From contig JADJXK010000001.1 in the NCBI GenBank assembly GCA_016710325.1, positions 372,001 to 436,000 on the forward strand: a DNA stretch of 64,000 nt, read 5' to 3'. Below the pieces are notes generated by a model. That model was given only the letters and a program-made list of their open reading frames with translations, searched no databases and was not told the DNA's origin. Positions within the stretch are counted from its first letter, which is position 1; each line of letters opens with the position of its first letter. This DNA comes from Candidatus Leptofilum proximum (GTDB taxonomy: Bacteria > Chloroflexota > Anaerolineae > Promineifilales > Promineifilaceae). Below, one piece after another: positions 44,136-52,445 of this stretch. The translations under genes and the position numbers were made by a program.

Positions 44136-46050
44136 TGTTCACAGCCGCCCCTAAAGCTACGAAATCCATACTCTGGCCAACAGGCTTTAACCGGGTTTGA
44201 TCGTGCAGTGTATACAGCCCTGCACGCAATTGAACCAGCCCAGACACGTTGTTTAAATCAATTACATGGTGCTGAATCACACGATCACCCACCTGCAAAT
44301 CGGTGGGAGCCGCATCAAATCCATCATGTTGTGCTGCTAAATTTCCGTCACCATCAACCACGTGGATAAACGCTCTCAAATCGGCAGGTAAGGGGGCTTC
44401 CACCTGCCACAACGTGATCAAATGCAAAATTTTCTCGGGTCCCAACGGATAAAGATTGTAACCTTCCAGGGTAATAACACTTTCAAATGAGGCAGAAGGA
44501 GTGAGTATTGTCCCGGAAAACTGCGGCCGTTTCGGCAAGCCATAAACTGCAAACGAGGGTTCTGCATCGTTGCGGAATAGTGGTTCCTGGGAAATGCCAG
44601 CAGCCGACAACAAAACGGGATGGATAGACACAAATTCGGGAACGTAGAGACGGCCGTTCCCTCCCCCAGGCCACACCACCGCCCCCGCCACTGCCTCACC
44701 CGTCTGCACCCAGCGTGCTTGTGGGTTCACGCCAAGGTCAAGAATCAGGGAGTCCCGATCAATCGGCTCAAAAAAAGCTTCCGCAACCACCAGATTTTCC
44801 GCCGGATTTTCTTTCCAGTGGCGGGCAATATCGAGTAAAACTGTCTGGTAGTGGTTAAGCCGCGTGGTTTCTGCCTGGGGCCAGCGAATAAAACCATCGT
44901 TCACCGTGCGAACCACGTTCACGGCCAGCAGCCCTACCAGCACGACTGCCTGCAGCGGACGAGCTGCTTTCGTCGGTCGGCTAACCAGATAATGATAAAC
45001 GGCCGTCACCCCCACCCCTACCAACAAATAAACCACCGGCAGCGCCCCCACCAGCCGCACGGTACTGGGCGACTGCGGCGTGACCGCGCTGGGGATCAGC
45101 GTCACGCCCAGCCAGATAAGCACAAAGGCAAACGTTGGCTGCCGCCAGCGCCAAAGTGCCAGCCCCAAACCAGCGTAAAAGAATACGGCCGTTCCCCAAT
45201 CAAACAACGGCCGACCCGGCAGCGTATAAGTCCAACGCGGATCGCCGGTGAAGCTAAAAACGCCAAGGGTATTCACCACGCTCTCTAAAATTGGCCCCGC
45301 ATCCCCGTCTTGCAGCGCTTCCAGCGGCCCGGCCAGCTGATCGACTCGCTGCTGCAGGGTGGGATCAGCCCACAGCGTCAAAAACAGCGGCAGCGATAAC
45401 AACAGCGACATCCCCAATACAACCAACGCGCCCCTTACCTGCTTTCTCCTCTCTGTCCTGGCAATCAAGGATGGCATACGCCTTTGCGTGAAAATCAAAT
45501 AAAGGGCCAACAGTGCGGGAATAGCAAAAACCACTCTAGCCCCCGTATAGCTGTACAAACTCAACCCCAAAAACAGCCCGGCCAGATACGGCCGTTTTGG
45601 CCAAAACCAGGCAAACACCAGCAAAAGTACCGGCTCCAGAATCGGCCGGATGCCCACGCGGCTAAACACAATCGGCCACCAGCTGACAGCCAGCCCAATG
45701 CCGGCGAGAACGGCCGTACCCGAGCCAAATTCGCGCCTGGCCCAACGCATGGCGAGCGCCACCAACAGCAGCCCCAGCGTCACCGCCGGAAGCCGGGCGG
45801 CCAGGGCATTTTCTCCCAGCGCCAGGTAAAAAGGGATGCCCCAGTAGTGGTACAGCGGCTCGTGGCCATACCCCTGGCGGAAGAAGAAGGCGTGGTTCCC
45901 CGCCAAAATGTACGCGGGCATGCCCGCATCCAAAACCTCATCCTGAGCCAGTCCGGGCGGCACGTCGATCAGCAGCCAGAGGCGGAAAAAGGCTGCCAGC
46001 AGCAGCGTGAACGTCGCCGCCATATACCAGCGCTTTCGGTTCCACGTCAT
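44122..46050 (-). CDS. GT39-family GT-C glycosyltransferase with C-terminal module
   Basis: 642 residues from the ATG at 46050; its start overlaps the stop of the upstream gene by 4 bp. Asp37-Glu38 in PPGLAQDEVLDAG is the acidic pair, followed by GHEPLYHYWGIPFYLALG, the subfamily loop shared with the next gene. About 11 helices lie before residue 420. The C-terminal module is present but diverged (HLITLWQVEAPL, AFIHVVDGDGNLAAQHDG, AGLYTLHDQ). The gene at 42478 has its own promoter at the very end of this gene. Confidence 0.82.
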   Translation of the reverse strand: MTWNRKRWYMAATFTLLLAAFFRLWLLIDVPPGLAQDEVLDAGMPAYILAGNHAFFFRQGYGHEPLYHYWGIPFYLALGENALAARLPAVTLGLLLVALAMRWARREFGSGTAVLAGIGLAVSWWPIVFSRVGIRPILEPVLLLVFAWFWPKRPYLAGLFLGLSLYSYTGARVVFAIPALLALYLIFTQRRMPSLIARTERRKQVRGALVVLGMSLLLSLPLFLTLWADPTLQQRVDQLAGPLEALQDGDAGPILESVVNTLGVFSFTGDPRWTYTLPGRPLFDWGTAVFFYAGLGLALWRWRQPTFAFVLIWLGVTLIPSAVTPQSPSTVRLVGALPVVYLLVGVGVTAVYHYLVSRPTKAARPLQAVVLVGLLAVNVVRTVNDGFIRWPQAETTRLNHYQTVLLDIARHWKENPAENLVVAEAFFEPIDRDSLILDLGVNPQARWVQTGEAVAGAVVWPGGGNGRLYVPEFVSIHPVLLSAAGISQEPLFRNDAEPSFAVYGLPKRPQFSGTILTPSASFESVITLEGYNLYPLGPEKILHLITLWQVEAPLPADLRAFIHVVDGDGNLAAQHDGFDAAPTDLQVGDRVIQHHVIDLNNVSGLVQLRAGLYTLHDQTRLKPVGQSMDFVALGAAVNIDEK

Positions 46051-48086
46051 GGCGCCACCACCGTAATTTGCCCCACCCAAACGCGATCGGCCGTGCCTGC
46101 ACCGTCGGTGACAATCGACAAACGCTGGCCAGTGTCTGGGCGATAAAGCCCCAGCTGCACGTAATACATGCCAGAAGGCGCGTTCGGATCAAGCGGCACG
46201 GTATGCACCTGGGCAAAGCGGTCGCCCGGCTGCAAGCCAGCCATGCGCACGTCCAGCCAATCCTGCTGGCCCCAAATGTCTACCCCGTCGCTGGTGAGAT
46301 GCACAAAAGCCACCAGCGGCGTGGGATCGGCCGTTTCCACCCGCCAGTAAGTCACAAAACGTACCACATCCGGCCCCACCTCTGGTTGGGAGACAGCCAG
46401 CAGATGCAGCCGGTTGTCGAACTTGACCGGCAGCTGCGGCGCAGGCAGTTGGGCAAAATCTGGGGGCCAGGAAACGGCCGTTTCCCCCGCCACCTCCGCC
46501 AATCGCGCCTCAAACTGGGCCGCATCCGGCAGCACAAAACGCCGAAAATCTTCAAAAACTTCCTCCGATGATCCAGCATCGGCCACAAACAAATTTTGCA
46601 ATTCAACATCGAACTGCTGGGGAGCCAATGGCGCTTCGGGGAAGTAGTAAGTCGCGGGGAACGAATCGGCTGGCCAGACCCAGGCGCCCGCGGGATTAAA
46701 CCAGCGTTCGGCCGTACCCTCCCCCGGCGTCGCCAAATCAAAGGCCACCGCATTCCACGGATGCCAGTAGTTGACGTACGGCCCACCCACCAGCACCGCG
46801 CCGTCCGGCGCATCGGTTTGCACGGCATTGGCAACGGCCGTAATGCCCGCCTGGTACAGTTCCGCCACCTCCGGCTGCCGGTTCCACGTTTGGAAAAACG
46901 CCAGACCCGCCTCTACCCCTGGCACAATGAACAGCAGCGCCACCAAAGCTGTCGCCGTGATGGGCTGCCGCTGCCGGAGCCACTGCCACGTTTTGGCCAC
47001 GCCCACGCCCAGAAAAATATACGCCGCTGGCTGGGCCACAATGCTGTGCGTTACGCTGGCCGCCGGTGGGGCAATCATCGAGGGTCCGGTGCCGCCTAAA
47101 AACCAGAGGAGCAGCAGGGCAAATTGGGGCTGCCGCCAGCGCCACACCACCCAGATCAGCCCGCCCAGAAAAAAGAAAACGGTCAAGACGTCGAAGATGG
47201 GACGGCCGTATTCGTTGTACAGCCAATCCTGCTCCCCCTGAATCACGTACATGCCCAGCGCCCGCACCGTCAGGTCCAGCACCGGCAGCGAGTTGCCCTG
47301 GCGCAGGGCCACAACGGCCTGGTTCAGCAGCTCCAGCCGCTGCTCGCCCACGGGAACGGCGGCAATGGCCTGCCACAGCGGCCAGATGAGCAGCGTGGCC
47401 ACCACGGCCAGGAGTACAAATCGGGGCCAGCGGGTTTTGAATTGTTGCCAGTGGAAAACGGCCGTAAACAGTACAAAACCCACCACAATGGCAGGCAGCA
47501 CCCGCCCGGCCAGGTAGGTGTACACCCCCGCCGCCAAAAACAGCCCGGCCAGAGCCCCATCGGCCAAGCCGCGCCAGGATTGGGTAGACATCCGTTCCCA
47601 ACTGCGCCACAAAAAGTAAACCATCAGGGTGGCAAAGGCCGTCACCCCGCCGACGCGCAGCCCCACCCGGCTGTACAAAAGCGCCCAAAACGAGACGGCG
47701 AGAAAGGCGGTTGTCAGCAGCCCTACGCGGCGGCCGAGCAGCTTCTGCGCCACCAACCAGGTGGCCGCCAGCTCAATCATGCCCAGCACCACCGACGGCA
47801 GCCGCAAGCTCCAGTCCGATTCACCCAGCAGGGCCAGGCTGCCTGCCTGCAAATAATGGTACAGCGGCTCATGCCCCCACGATTCGGCGAAGTAGAGCGG
47901 CCGTTCCCCCGCCAGCACCCGCCCCGCCATCAGGTAATTTTGCAGCTCGTCGTAGCGCAAACCGGGCGGCGCCTCGTCCAGCGCCACCACCCGCAGCCCA
48001 AACGCCAGCAGCAGCAGCCCCGCCAGGAGCAGCTTCTCGTCCAGTTTGGCTTTTGGCGTTGGCGCGTTCGTCAAGGACCACTCCAC
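46047..48086 (-). CDS. GT39-family GT-C glycosyltransferase with C-terminal module
   Basis: 679 residues from a GTG start at 48086. Asp46-Glu47 in PPGLRYDELQNYLMAG is the acidic pair and SWGHEPLYHYLQAG follows, which groups it with the protein at 44122. The C-terminal module is recognisable though diverged (FVTYWRVETA, VAFVHLTSDG, QLGLYRPDTGQR). The two genes overlap by 4 bp and probably arose by duplication. A heptamer array fills the space to the gene upstream. Confidence 0.82.
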   Translation of the reverse strand: MEWSLTNAPTPKAKLDEKLLLAGLLLLAFGLRVVALDEAPPGLRYDELQNYLMAGRVLAGERPLYFAESWGHEPLYHYLQAGSLALLGESDWSLRLPSVVLGMIELAATWLVAQKLLGRRVGLLTTAFLAVSFWALLYSRVGLRVGGVTAFATLMVYFLWRSWERMSTQSWRGLADGALAGLFLAAGVYTYLAGRVLPAIVVGFVLFTAVFHWQQFKTRWPRFVLLAVVATLLIWPLWQAIAAVPVGEQRLELLNQAVVALRQGNSLPVLDLTVRALGMYVIQGEQDWLYNEYGRPIFDVLTVFFFLGGLIWVVWRWRQPQFALLLLWFLGGTGPSMIAPPAASVTHSIVAQPAAYIFLGVGVAKTWQWLRQRQPITATALVALLFIVPGVEAGLAFFQTWNRQPEVAELYQAGITAVANAVQTDAPDGAVLVGGPYVNYWHPWNAVAFDLATPGEGTAERWFNPAGAWVWPADSFPATYYFPEAPLAPQQFDVELQNLFVADAGSSEEVFEDFRRFVLPDAAQFEARLAEVAGETAVSWPPDFAQLPAPQLPVKFDNRLHLLAVSQPEVGPDVVRFVTYWRVETADPTPLVAFVHLTSDGVDIWGQQDWLDVRMAGLQPGDRFAQVHTVPLDPNAPSGMYYVQLGLYRPDTGQRLSIVTDGAGTADRVWVGQITVVAP

Positions 48087-48093
48087 AATGGGA

Positions 48094-48161
48094 GTAATTG
48101 AGTAATTAAGTTATTAAGTAATTTGAGACGCCAATTACCCAATTACCCAATTACTCAATTA
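48094..48161. repeat. Heptamer array with inverted arms (AATTACC/GTAATTG type)
   Basis: GTAATTGAGTAATTAAGTTA is followed by TTACCCAATTACTCAATTAC. An A/T-rich member of the same architecture. Confidence 0.8.
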
Positions 48162-49911
48162 CAAACAAATAAATCGACCCAATCCGCACCTCGGGCTCCC
48201 GCTGGCGGAACCAGGCATACACATTCTTCTCCGTCCGGTGCGATTCCCACAGGCTGCTGGCGCTGATGGCATATACTCCCGGCTCCGGCGCCTGCGGATC
48301 AAACGGCGGATTATCCCACAGGCTCAAAAATTCGGCCCGGGGGAAGCCGGGCAGCGGCTCGTACGCCATGCTGTAGTAGGCCGGAACGGCGATGCCAAAC
48401 CAGCCCAGCTTGATGGTTTCCACGTCGTTTTCGGCCATCCAATCCTGCAAGCGCAGCAAATCCTGGCCCCAGTCACTACTGCTGTCCGCCAGGATAGACG
48501 CACCGTTGGCCGGGCCGCCTGCTGCCAGGTTGAAATAGTTCAGGTAGTGGGGATGGATGAGCAGCGTCGGCAGCAAAATGCCGCCTGCCAGAATGATTGT
48601 GACCGCGAGACGGCCGTTCCCCCTTGCCGCAAACGCCGTCGGCAGCCCACTCACGGCCACGATGATCAACGGCACAATCGGCAGCAGGTGGCGGTAGCCA
48701 ATATTAATCCCGCTGACAACGCTGACGGCAAAGTACAGCACAGCGGGCAGCAAGAGGAAAAACAGTTTGGGGCGGGTACACGGCCGTTTCCACCCCCACC
48801 ACACCAGCCCCACCAACCCAATCAGCAACACTAGCGGCGTCTTCACCAAAAAAGCCACCGGGAAAAAGAGCCAAAATCCTTGCAGCGACGTTTCGCCCAG
48901 CAAAAAAGCCGCCCGCCCGCCGCGGCTCACGTTCACAATCTGGTCAATGCCCGCCCAAAACGTGGGCATCGGCCCGCTAAACCGGTTCAACCCGGCCAGC
49001 ATCGCCGAAGGAAAGCGAAATGCCCCCCACTCAAAGCCAAAAATCGCCCACACCACTACAACAGACAGTACCCCTGCCGTCACCAACTTTATAAATGGAA
49101 CGCAGATTTGCCTGATTTTCCTGATCAGGGTTATCAGGTAAATCTGCGTTCTATTTCTATTCGCGGCTTTTGGTTTTATTAATTCTGTTTTATCAAGAGC
49201 TCTATGCGCCTTTGCCTCAAAAAATGGCAAAAATGCAAGAACCATCAAAATCGGCACAAAAGCCAGCATGGAAAGCTTGCTGCCAAACGCCAGCCCCAAC
49301 CCCACGCCCGCCGCCAGCCAACGCCGCCAGTGCCAGCCCGGCGCCGCCCACAGGCGCCACACCAGCAGCAGCGCCAGCGTCATAAACAACGTCCCGCCTA
49401 AATCCGTGGTGATGAGACGGCCGTTCGCCAGCACATTCGGCTCAAACAGCAGCATCACAAAAGCGAGATACGCAGATGGCCGTCCCCAAAAGAGCCGGAC
49501 AAAATGGAACCCCACCAGCGCCAATCCCAGCGTCAAAAAGACAACCGGCAGCCGCCCCAGGAAGATCATGCGCGTTACGTCATGGTTTACCCGCCAGACA
49601 AACTGGTCGGCGAAATTGTACCAGTAGATGTCTGGCGGCTGCATCTCTGTCCAGCTGGGGTGATCGAAGGGGTACACCAGGTCGGGCAGCAGCAGCAGAG
49701 GCAAGCTGCTCAGGCTGTTGATCAGCGGGGGATGCTCCAGGCTCAGGCGCGGATCGGCCGTTTTTACAAACGCGGCCCCACGCGCCAGGTGGTTTTGCTC
49801 ATCCATCGTCGGGCTGTCGTGCACCAGGCTGTCCAGCGCCAGGAAAAAAAAGAGCCACACCGCCAGCACCACCAGACCCAACCGCCACTGCTTCTGCGCC
49901 AAATTTGCCAT
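48151..49911 (-). CDS. GT39/PMT-like GT-C glycosyltransferase, short form
   Basis: 586 residues from the ATG at 49911 (MANLAQKQ). Asp37-Glu38 in DSPTMDEQNHLARG is the acidic pair. The paralog region reads LADSSSDWGQDLLRLQDW, with Ser for Asn-Leu compared with the VDSNLDWGQD consensus. It ends at SIYLFVIE, so the C-terminal beta-rich module found in the other four paralogs is absent. A palindromic repeat (49098-49151) is inserted in frame and encodes RTQIYLITLIRKIRQICVPF in a loop. Confidence 0.82.
   Translation of the reverse strand: MANLAQKQWRLGLVVLAVWLFFFLALDSLVHDSPTMDEQNHLARGAAFVKTADPRLSLEHPPLINSLSSLPLLLLPDLVYPFDHPSWTEMQPPDIYWYNFADQFVWRVNHDVTRMIFLGRLPVVFLTLGLALVGFHFVRLFWGRPSAYLAFVMLLFEPNVLANGRLITTDLGGTLFMTLALLLVWRLWAAPGWHWRRWLAAGVGLGLAFGSKLSMLAFVPILMVLAFLPFFEAKAHRALDKTELIKPKAANRNRTQIYLITLIRKIRQICVPFIKLVTAGVLSVVVVWAIFGFEWGAFRFPSAMLAGLNRFSGPMPTFWAGIDQIVNVSRGGRAAFLLGETSLQGFWLFFPVAFLVKTPLVLLIGLVGLVWWGWKRPCTRPKLFFLLLPAVLYFAVSVVSGINIGYRHLLPIVPLIIVAVSGLPTAFAARGNGRLAVTIILAGGILLPTLLIHPHYLNYFNLAAGGPANGASILADSSSDWGQDLLRLQDWMAENDVETIKLGWFGIAVPAYYSMAYEPLPGFPRAEFLSLWDNPPFDPQAPEPGVYAISASSLWESHRTEKNVYAWFRQREPEVRIGSIYLFVIE
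49098..49151. repeat. Palindromic repeat inside a coding region
   Basis: The 19-base arms GAACGCAGATTTGCCTGAT and ATCAGGTAAATCTGCGTTC match at 18 of 19 positions. In frame in the gene at 48151. It resembles the CACAGAT-type repeats but not the GGAGATT heptamers. Confidence 0.82.
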
Positions 49912-49964
49912 AGGCGGCTGATTATATGTGCCCGCCCGCCAAAGTGGCAACGTAGATGTACTTT

Positions 49965-50199
49965 GGGTCTCAGAACGAGTTGTCACTGAATTTCACGCAA
50001 AGTCGCCAAGGATTAACTTAGCGCCTTTGCGCGAGTTAATTGCCATACTTGACAAATTGTGGGTCTTGAGGAATTCAGGGGGTTTACAATCCGTGATGCG
50101 TGAAACGTGAAACGTGACCAGAGTGACATCACGTTTCACGCTTCACGTTTCACGCCAAACCCCATGAAATCCCAAAGGGCCCAAATTGTTTGTGCACCC
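49965..50199. mobile_element. Palindromic element family A, copy 2, interrupted
   Basis: The left end reads GGGTCTCAGAACGAGTTGTC and matches copy 1 closely. The right end is split: TGACAAATTGT (to 50060) continues as TTGTGCACCC (from 50190). Rejoined, the right arm matches copy 1 at 19 of 21 positions. Confidence 0.82.
50061..50182. mobile_element. Palindromic element family B, copy 2, inserted in element A
   Basis: A 122 bp element beginning GGGTCTTGAGG and ending AAAGGGCCC, with imperfect terminal inverted repeats of about 26 bp and a CGTGAAA heptamer hairpin. It is flanked on both sides by AAATTGT (50054-50060 and 50183-50189), a 7 bp direct repeat expected from insertion. Confidence 0.85.
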
Positions 50200-50339
50200 A
50201 GGCATTTTGTCCAATGGCAACCCGCAAGCAAAGCAGATAAAATGACGGCCGTTATGCACACCACCTTGCCATCATTCCCACTTGTTTTTCTCAACGCCAC
50301 CCAAAATTGGCAGTCACTTTTTTAAGGAGAGTAGTAACG

Positions 50340-51332
50340 ATGACCGAAAAAAAGCTGCAAATCCCCTACCGTTCCCAATGGGACACAGATGCCAAAGACC
50401 ATTCCGGCGACTGCGGCCCCACCAGCGTGGCCATGCTGCTCAACGGCAAGCGTGTGGCCATCACCCCGGATGACCTGTACACCTACATCGGCGCCCGCCC
50501 CAAGTTCACCTTCATCCCCGATCTGAAAAACGCCGCCTGGGGCGCGGGCCAGCTCACCCTGACCTACAAAAATTACGCCAACGCCACGGACGCGCTCCAG
50601 CAGCTGCGCCGCCACATCGACGAAGGCCACGCCTTCATTGCCCTGGTGAAGTACAAGCCCTGGGTCCAGCTCACAGGCAACAAGTTTGAATCGGGCCACT
50701 TCCTCGTCGTCACCGGCTACGATAATGACCACATTTTTGTACATGATCCGCTCTTCGGCCTCTGGGCACAGCGGTCAAAAGGGGAATATTTCCGCTTTAC
50801 CAACAAACAATTTTTGGACGGCTGGGGCGGCTTCCACTACACCGAAAACCAAAACTTTGGCTGCCTGATCCCCGACTTCAGTTATCCGTTTGTCGGCGCG
50901 GTTGAAGAAGTGGTGGAACTGACCGAAGCCGAAAAGGCCGCGCAGGAAGCGTTAAACGCCATCGCGGTGGATGGCGAACTGCGCCGCCGCATCCTGGCAC
51001 TGGCGGCCTACGAAGGCGCGGCCGAACCCAATTTGGCCGATGGGGCAACGGCCGTCTCCTGGCTCAACCGTCTCGGCGACTGGGGCAAAGAGGTAGTTAT
51101 CCACACCGTGGTCAACGGCAATACCTACAGCGGGTTGGCCCGCCGTTACTACAAGGATTCACTGCGCTGGCGCGCCATCCAGGTGTACAACAACCAGCCA
51201 GACGCCCAGCTGTTTGTCGGCCAGCGGCTGGAAATCCCCCTGCCCACCGCCGCCGAACTCGAAGCAGCCGGGCCGCGCACAGCCGCTGCTGTTCTGCCCA
51301 AAGTTAAAGTACCCAGACCAGAGCCAATCTAG
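50340..51332 (+). CDS. C39-like cysteine peptidase with LysM-type C-terminal domain
   Basis: 330 residues from the ATG at 50340, with AAGGAGA upstream. The N-terminal domain has the papain-like arrangement of C39-type enzymes: Cys25 in GDCGPTSVAMLL, His120 in SGHFLVVTGYD and Asp136 in FVHDPLFG. The C-terminal part (about 265-310: HTVVNGNTYSGLARRYY, then WRAIQVYNNQPDA and VGQRLEIPLP) is a LysM-like peptidoglycan-binding domain. No signal peptide is visible at the chosen start, nor in the eleven extra codons upstream, which is odd for a wall-binding protein. The substrate could be a peptide or a wall-linked protein. It stands just before the AglD-like gene. Confidence 0.8.
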   Translation: MTEKKLQIPYRSQWDTDAKDHSGDCGPTSVAMLLNGKRVAITPDDLYTYIGARPKFTFIPDLKNAAWGAGQLTLTYKNYANATDALQQLRRHIDEGHAFIALVKYKPWVQLTGNKFESGHFLVVTGYDNDHIFVHDPLFGLWAQRSKGEYFRFTNKQFLDGWGGFHYTENQNFGCLIPDFSYPFVGAVEEVVELTEAEKAAQEALNAIAVDGELRRRILALAAYEGAAEPNLADGATAVSWLNRLGDWGKEVVIHTVVNGNTYSGLARRYYKDSLRWRAIQVYNNQPDAQLFVGQRLEIPLPTAAELEAAGPRTAAAVLPKVKVPRPEPI

Positions 51333-51365
51333 CGACTGGCCCACCTGCACACTGGCAAACTCACT

Positions 51366-52301
51366 ATGCGCAAACATCTTGGCACCATTATCAAAATCAG
51401 CATTACCCTCCTGGCGTTGCTTTACGTCTCCACCCAAGTCGATTTCTACGACATCGGCCAGCGGCTGCTGCAGGCCAACTTGGTCTGGGTGTTGGTGGGC
51501 TTTTTGCTCGTTAACTTCAGCCTGGTCGTGCGAGCCTACCGCTGGCTGCTGCTGCTGCGCGGCATCGGGGCGCCAATCAAGTTTGGGCGGCTGGTTTCGC
51601 TTTATTTTGCCGCCCAATTTTTTAACTCGGTGCTGCCTTCCGGCTTTAGCGGGGACGTAGTGCGCGCTGTAGAAGCGGCGCAGGATGTGCCCGCCCGCAC
51701 GGCCGCTGGCACCGTCCTGGTGGATCGCGCCACCGGGCTGCTGGCCCTGTTCATGCTTGGCCTGGCCGCGCTGCCCTTCCGTCCTGACAACTTCCCGCCA
51801 ACGCTGTTCTGGCAAACAACGGCCGTTTGCCTCATCGGTCTCATTGGCGGGTTTGTGGTGCTAGAAGGGCGGCTGGTGCGCGCCCTGGGGCGCCTGGTGC
51901 CAGGTTTCTTGCAGCCGGTGTGGCACAAGGTAGATGGGGTGATAACGGCCGTTCAGGCCTGTGGCTGGACGGCCGTCTGGCAGGCCATGGGAGTCTCCAT
52001 CCTCTTCAACCTGATACAAATAAGCTGGTTTGCCGCTGCGGGGCGAGCCTTGGGCTACAGCGTACCGTTCAGCTACTACATCCTGGTCATTCCCTTCCTG
52101 TCGCTGGTCATTTTGCTGCCCTCGATTGGCGGGCTGGGCATTCGCGAAGGGCTGGCCCCCCTGCTCTTTGCCAGTGCCGGGCTCAACAGCGAGCAGGCGG
52201 TAGCCCTCACCCTGCTCGTCTTTGCCATCGAGCGGCTCTCCGGCTTGCTCGGCGCACCCATCTACATCATCGACACCCTCCGCCGCAGCCGAAGTAAATA
52301 A
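51366..52301 (+). CDS. Lysylphosphatidylglycerol synthase-type transmembrane protein (AglD/UPF0104-like)
   Basis: 311 residues with about eight hydrophobic helices. The N-terminal half reads VWVLVGFLLVNFSLVVRAYRW, and the later segments FFNSVLPSGFSGDVVRA and LLPSIGGLGIREG are the hallmarks of the LPG_synthase_TM family. Members flip or act with membrane lipids and are often next to glycosyltransferases. It starts 34 bases after the C39-like gene, so the two likely share a transcript. The exact function is not known from the sequence. Confidence 0.84.
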   Translation: MRKHLGTIIKISITLLALLYVSTQVDFYDIGQRLLQANLVWVLVGFLLVNFSLVVRAYRWLLLLRGIGAPIKFGRLVSLYFAAQFFNSVLPSGFSGDVVRAVEAAQDVPARTAAGTVLVDRATGLLALFMLGLAALPFRPDNFPPTLFWQTTAVCLIGLIGGFVVLEGRLVRALGRLVPGFLQPVWHKVDGVITAVQACGWTAVWQAMGVSILFNLIQISWFAAAGRALGYSVPFSYYILVIPFLSLVILLPSIGGLGIREGLAPLLFASAGLNSEQAVALTLLVFAIERLSGLLGAPIYIIDTLRRSRSK

Positions 52302-52442
52302 TCCACAGATTTCGCAGATTACACAGATAAAGACCTCGTTCCACGCTCGGCGTGGAATGCAGTTCGGGACGCTCCTGCGTCCCCTTCGCAGAGCGCAGGA
52401 ACGAGAACGCATGAATCTGTGTCATCTGTGAAATCTGTGGAT
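52302..52442. repeat. Nested palindrome (CACAGAT outer arms, CGTTCC inner hairpins)
   Basis: The outer arms TCCACAGATTTCGCAGAT and ATCTGTGAAATCTGTGGA enclose a second palindromic unit (52334-52406) with CTCGTTCCACGC...GGAACGAGA and CTCCTGCGTCC stems. The inner unit recalls a hairpin sequence seen in many unrelated environmental bacteria. It lies between two convergent genes. Confidence 0.82.
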
Positions 52443-52445
52443 GCT

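Larger units (their letters stand above)
49912..50339. other. Intergenic region of repeat elements
   Basis: The 428 bp between the minus-strand GT39 gene and the plus-strand C39-like gene hold no gene. They contain element A copy 2 (49965-50060 plus 50190-50199) interrupted by element B copy 2 (50061-50182). The last 140 bases hold one ACGGCCGT at about 50246 and the Shine-Dalgarno AAGGAGA near 50325. No clear promoter was found. Confidence 0.8.
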
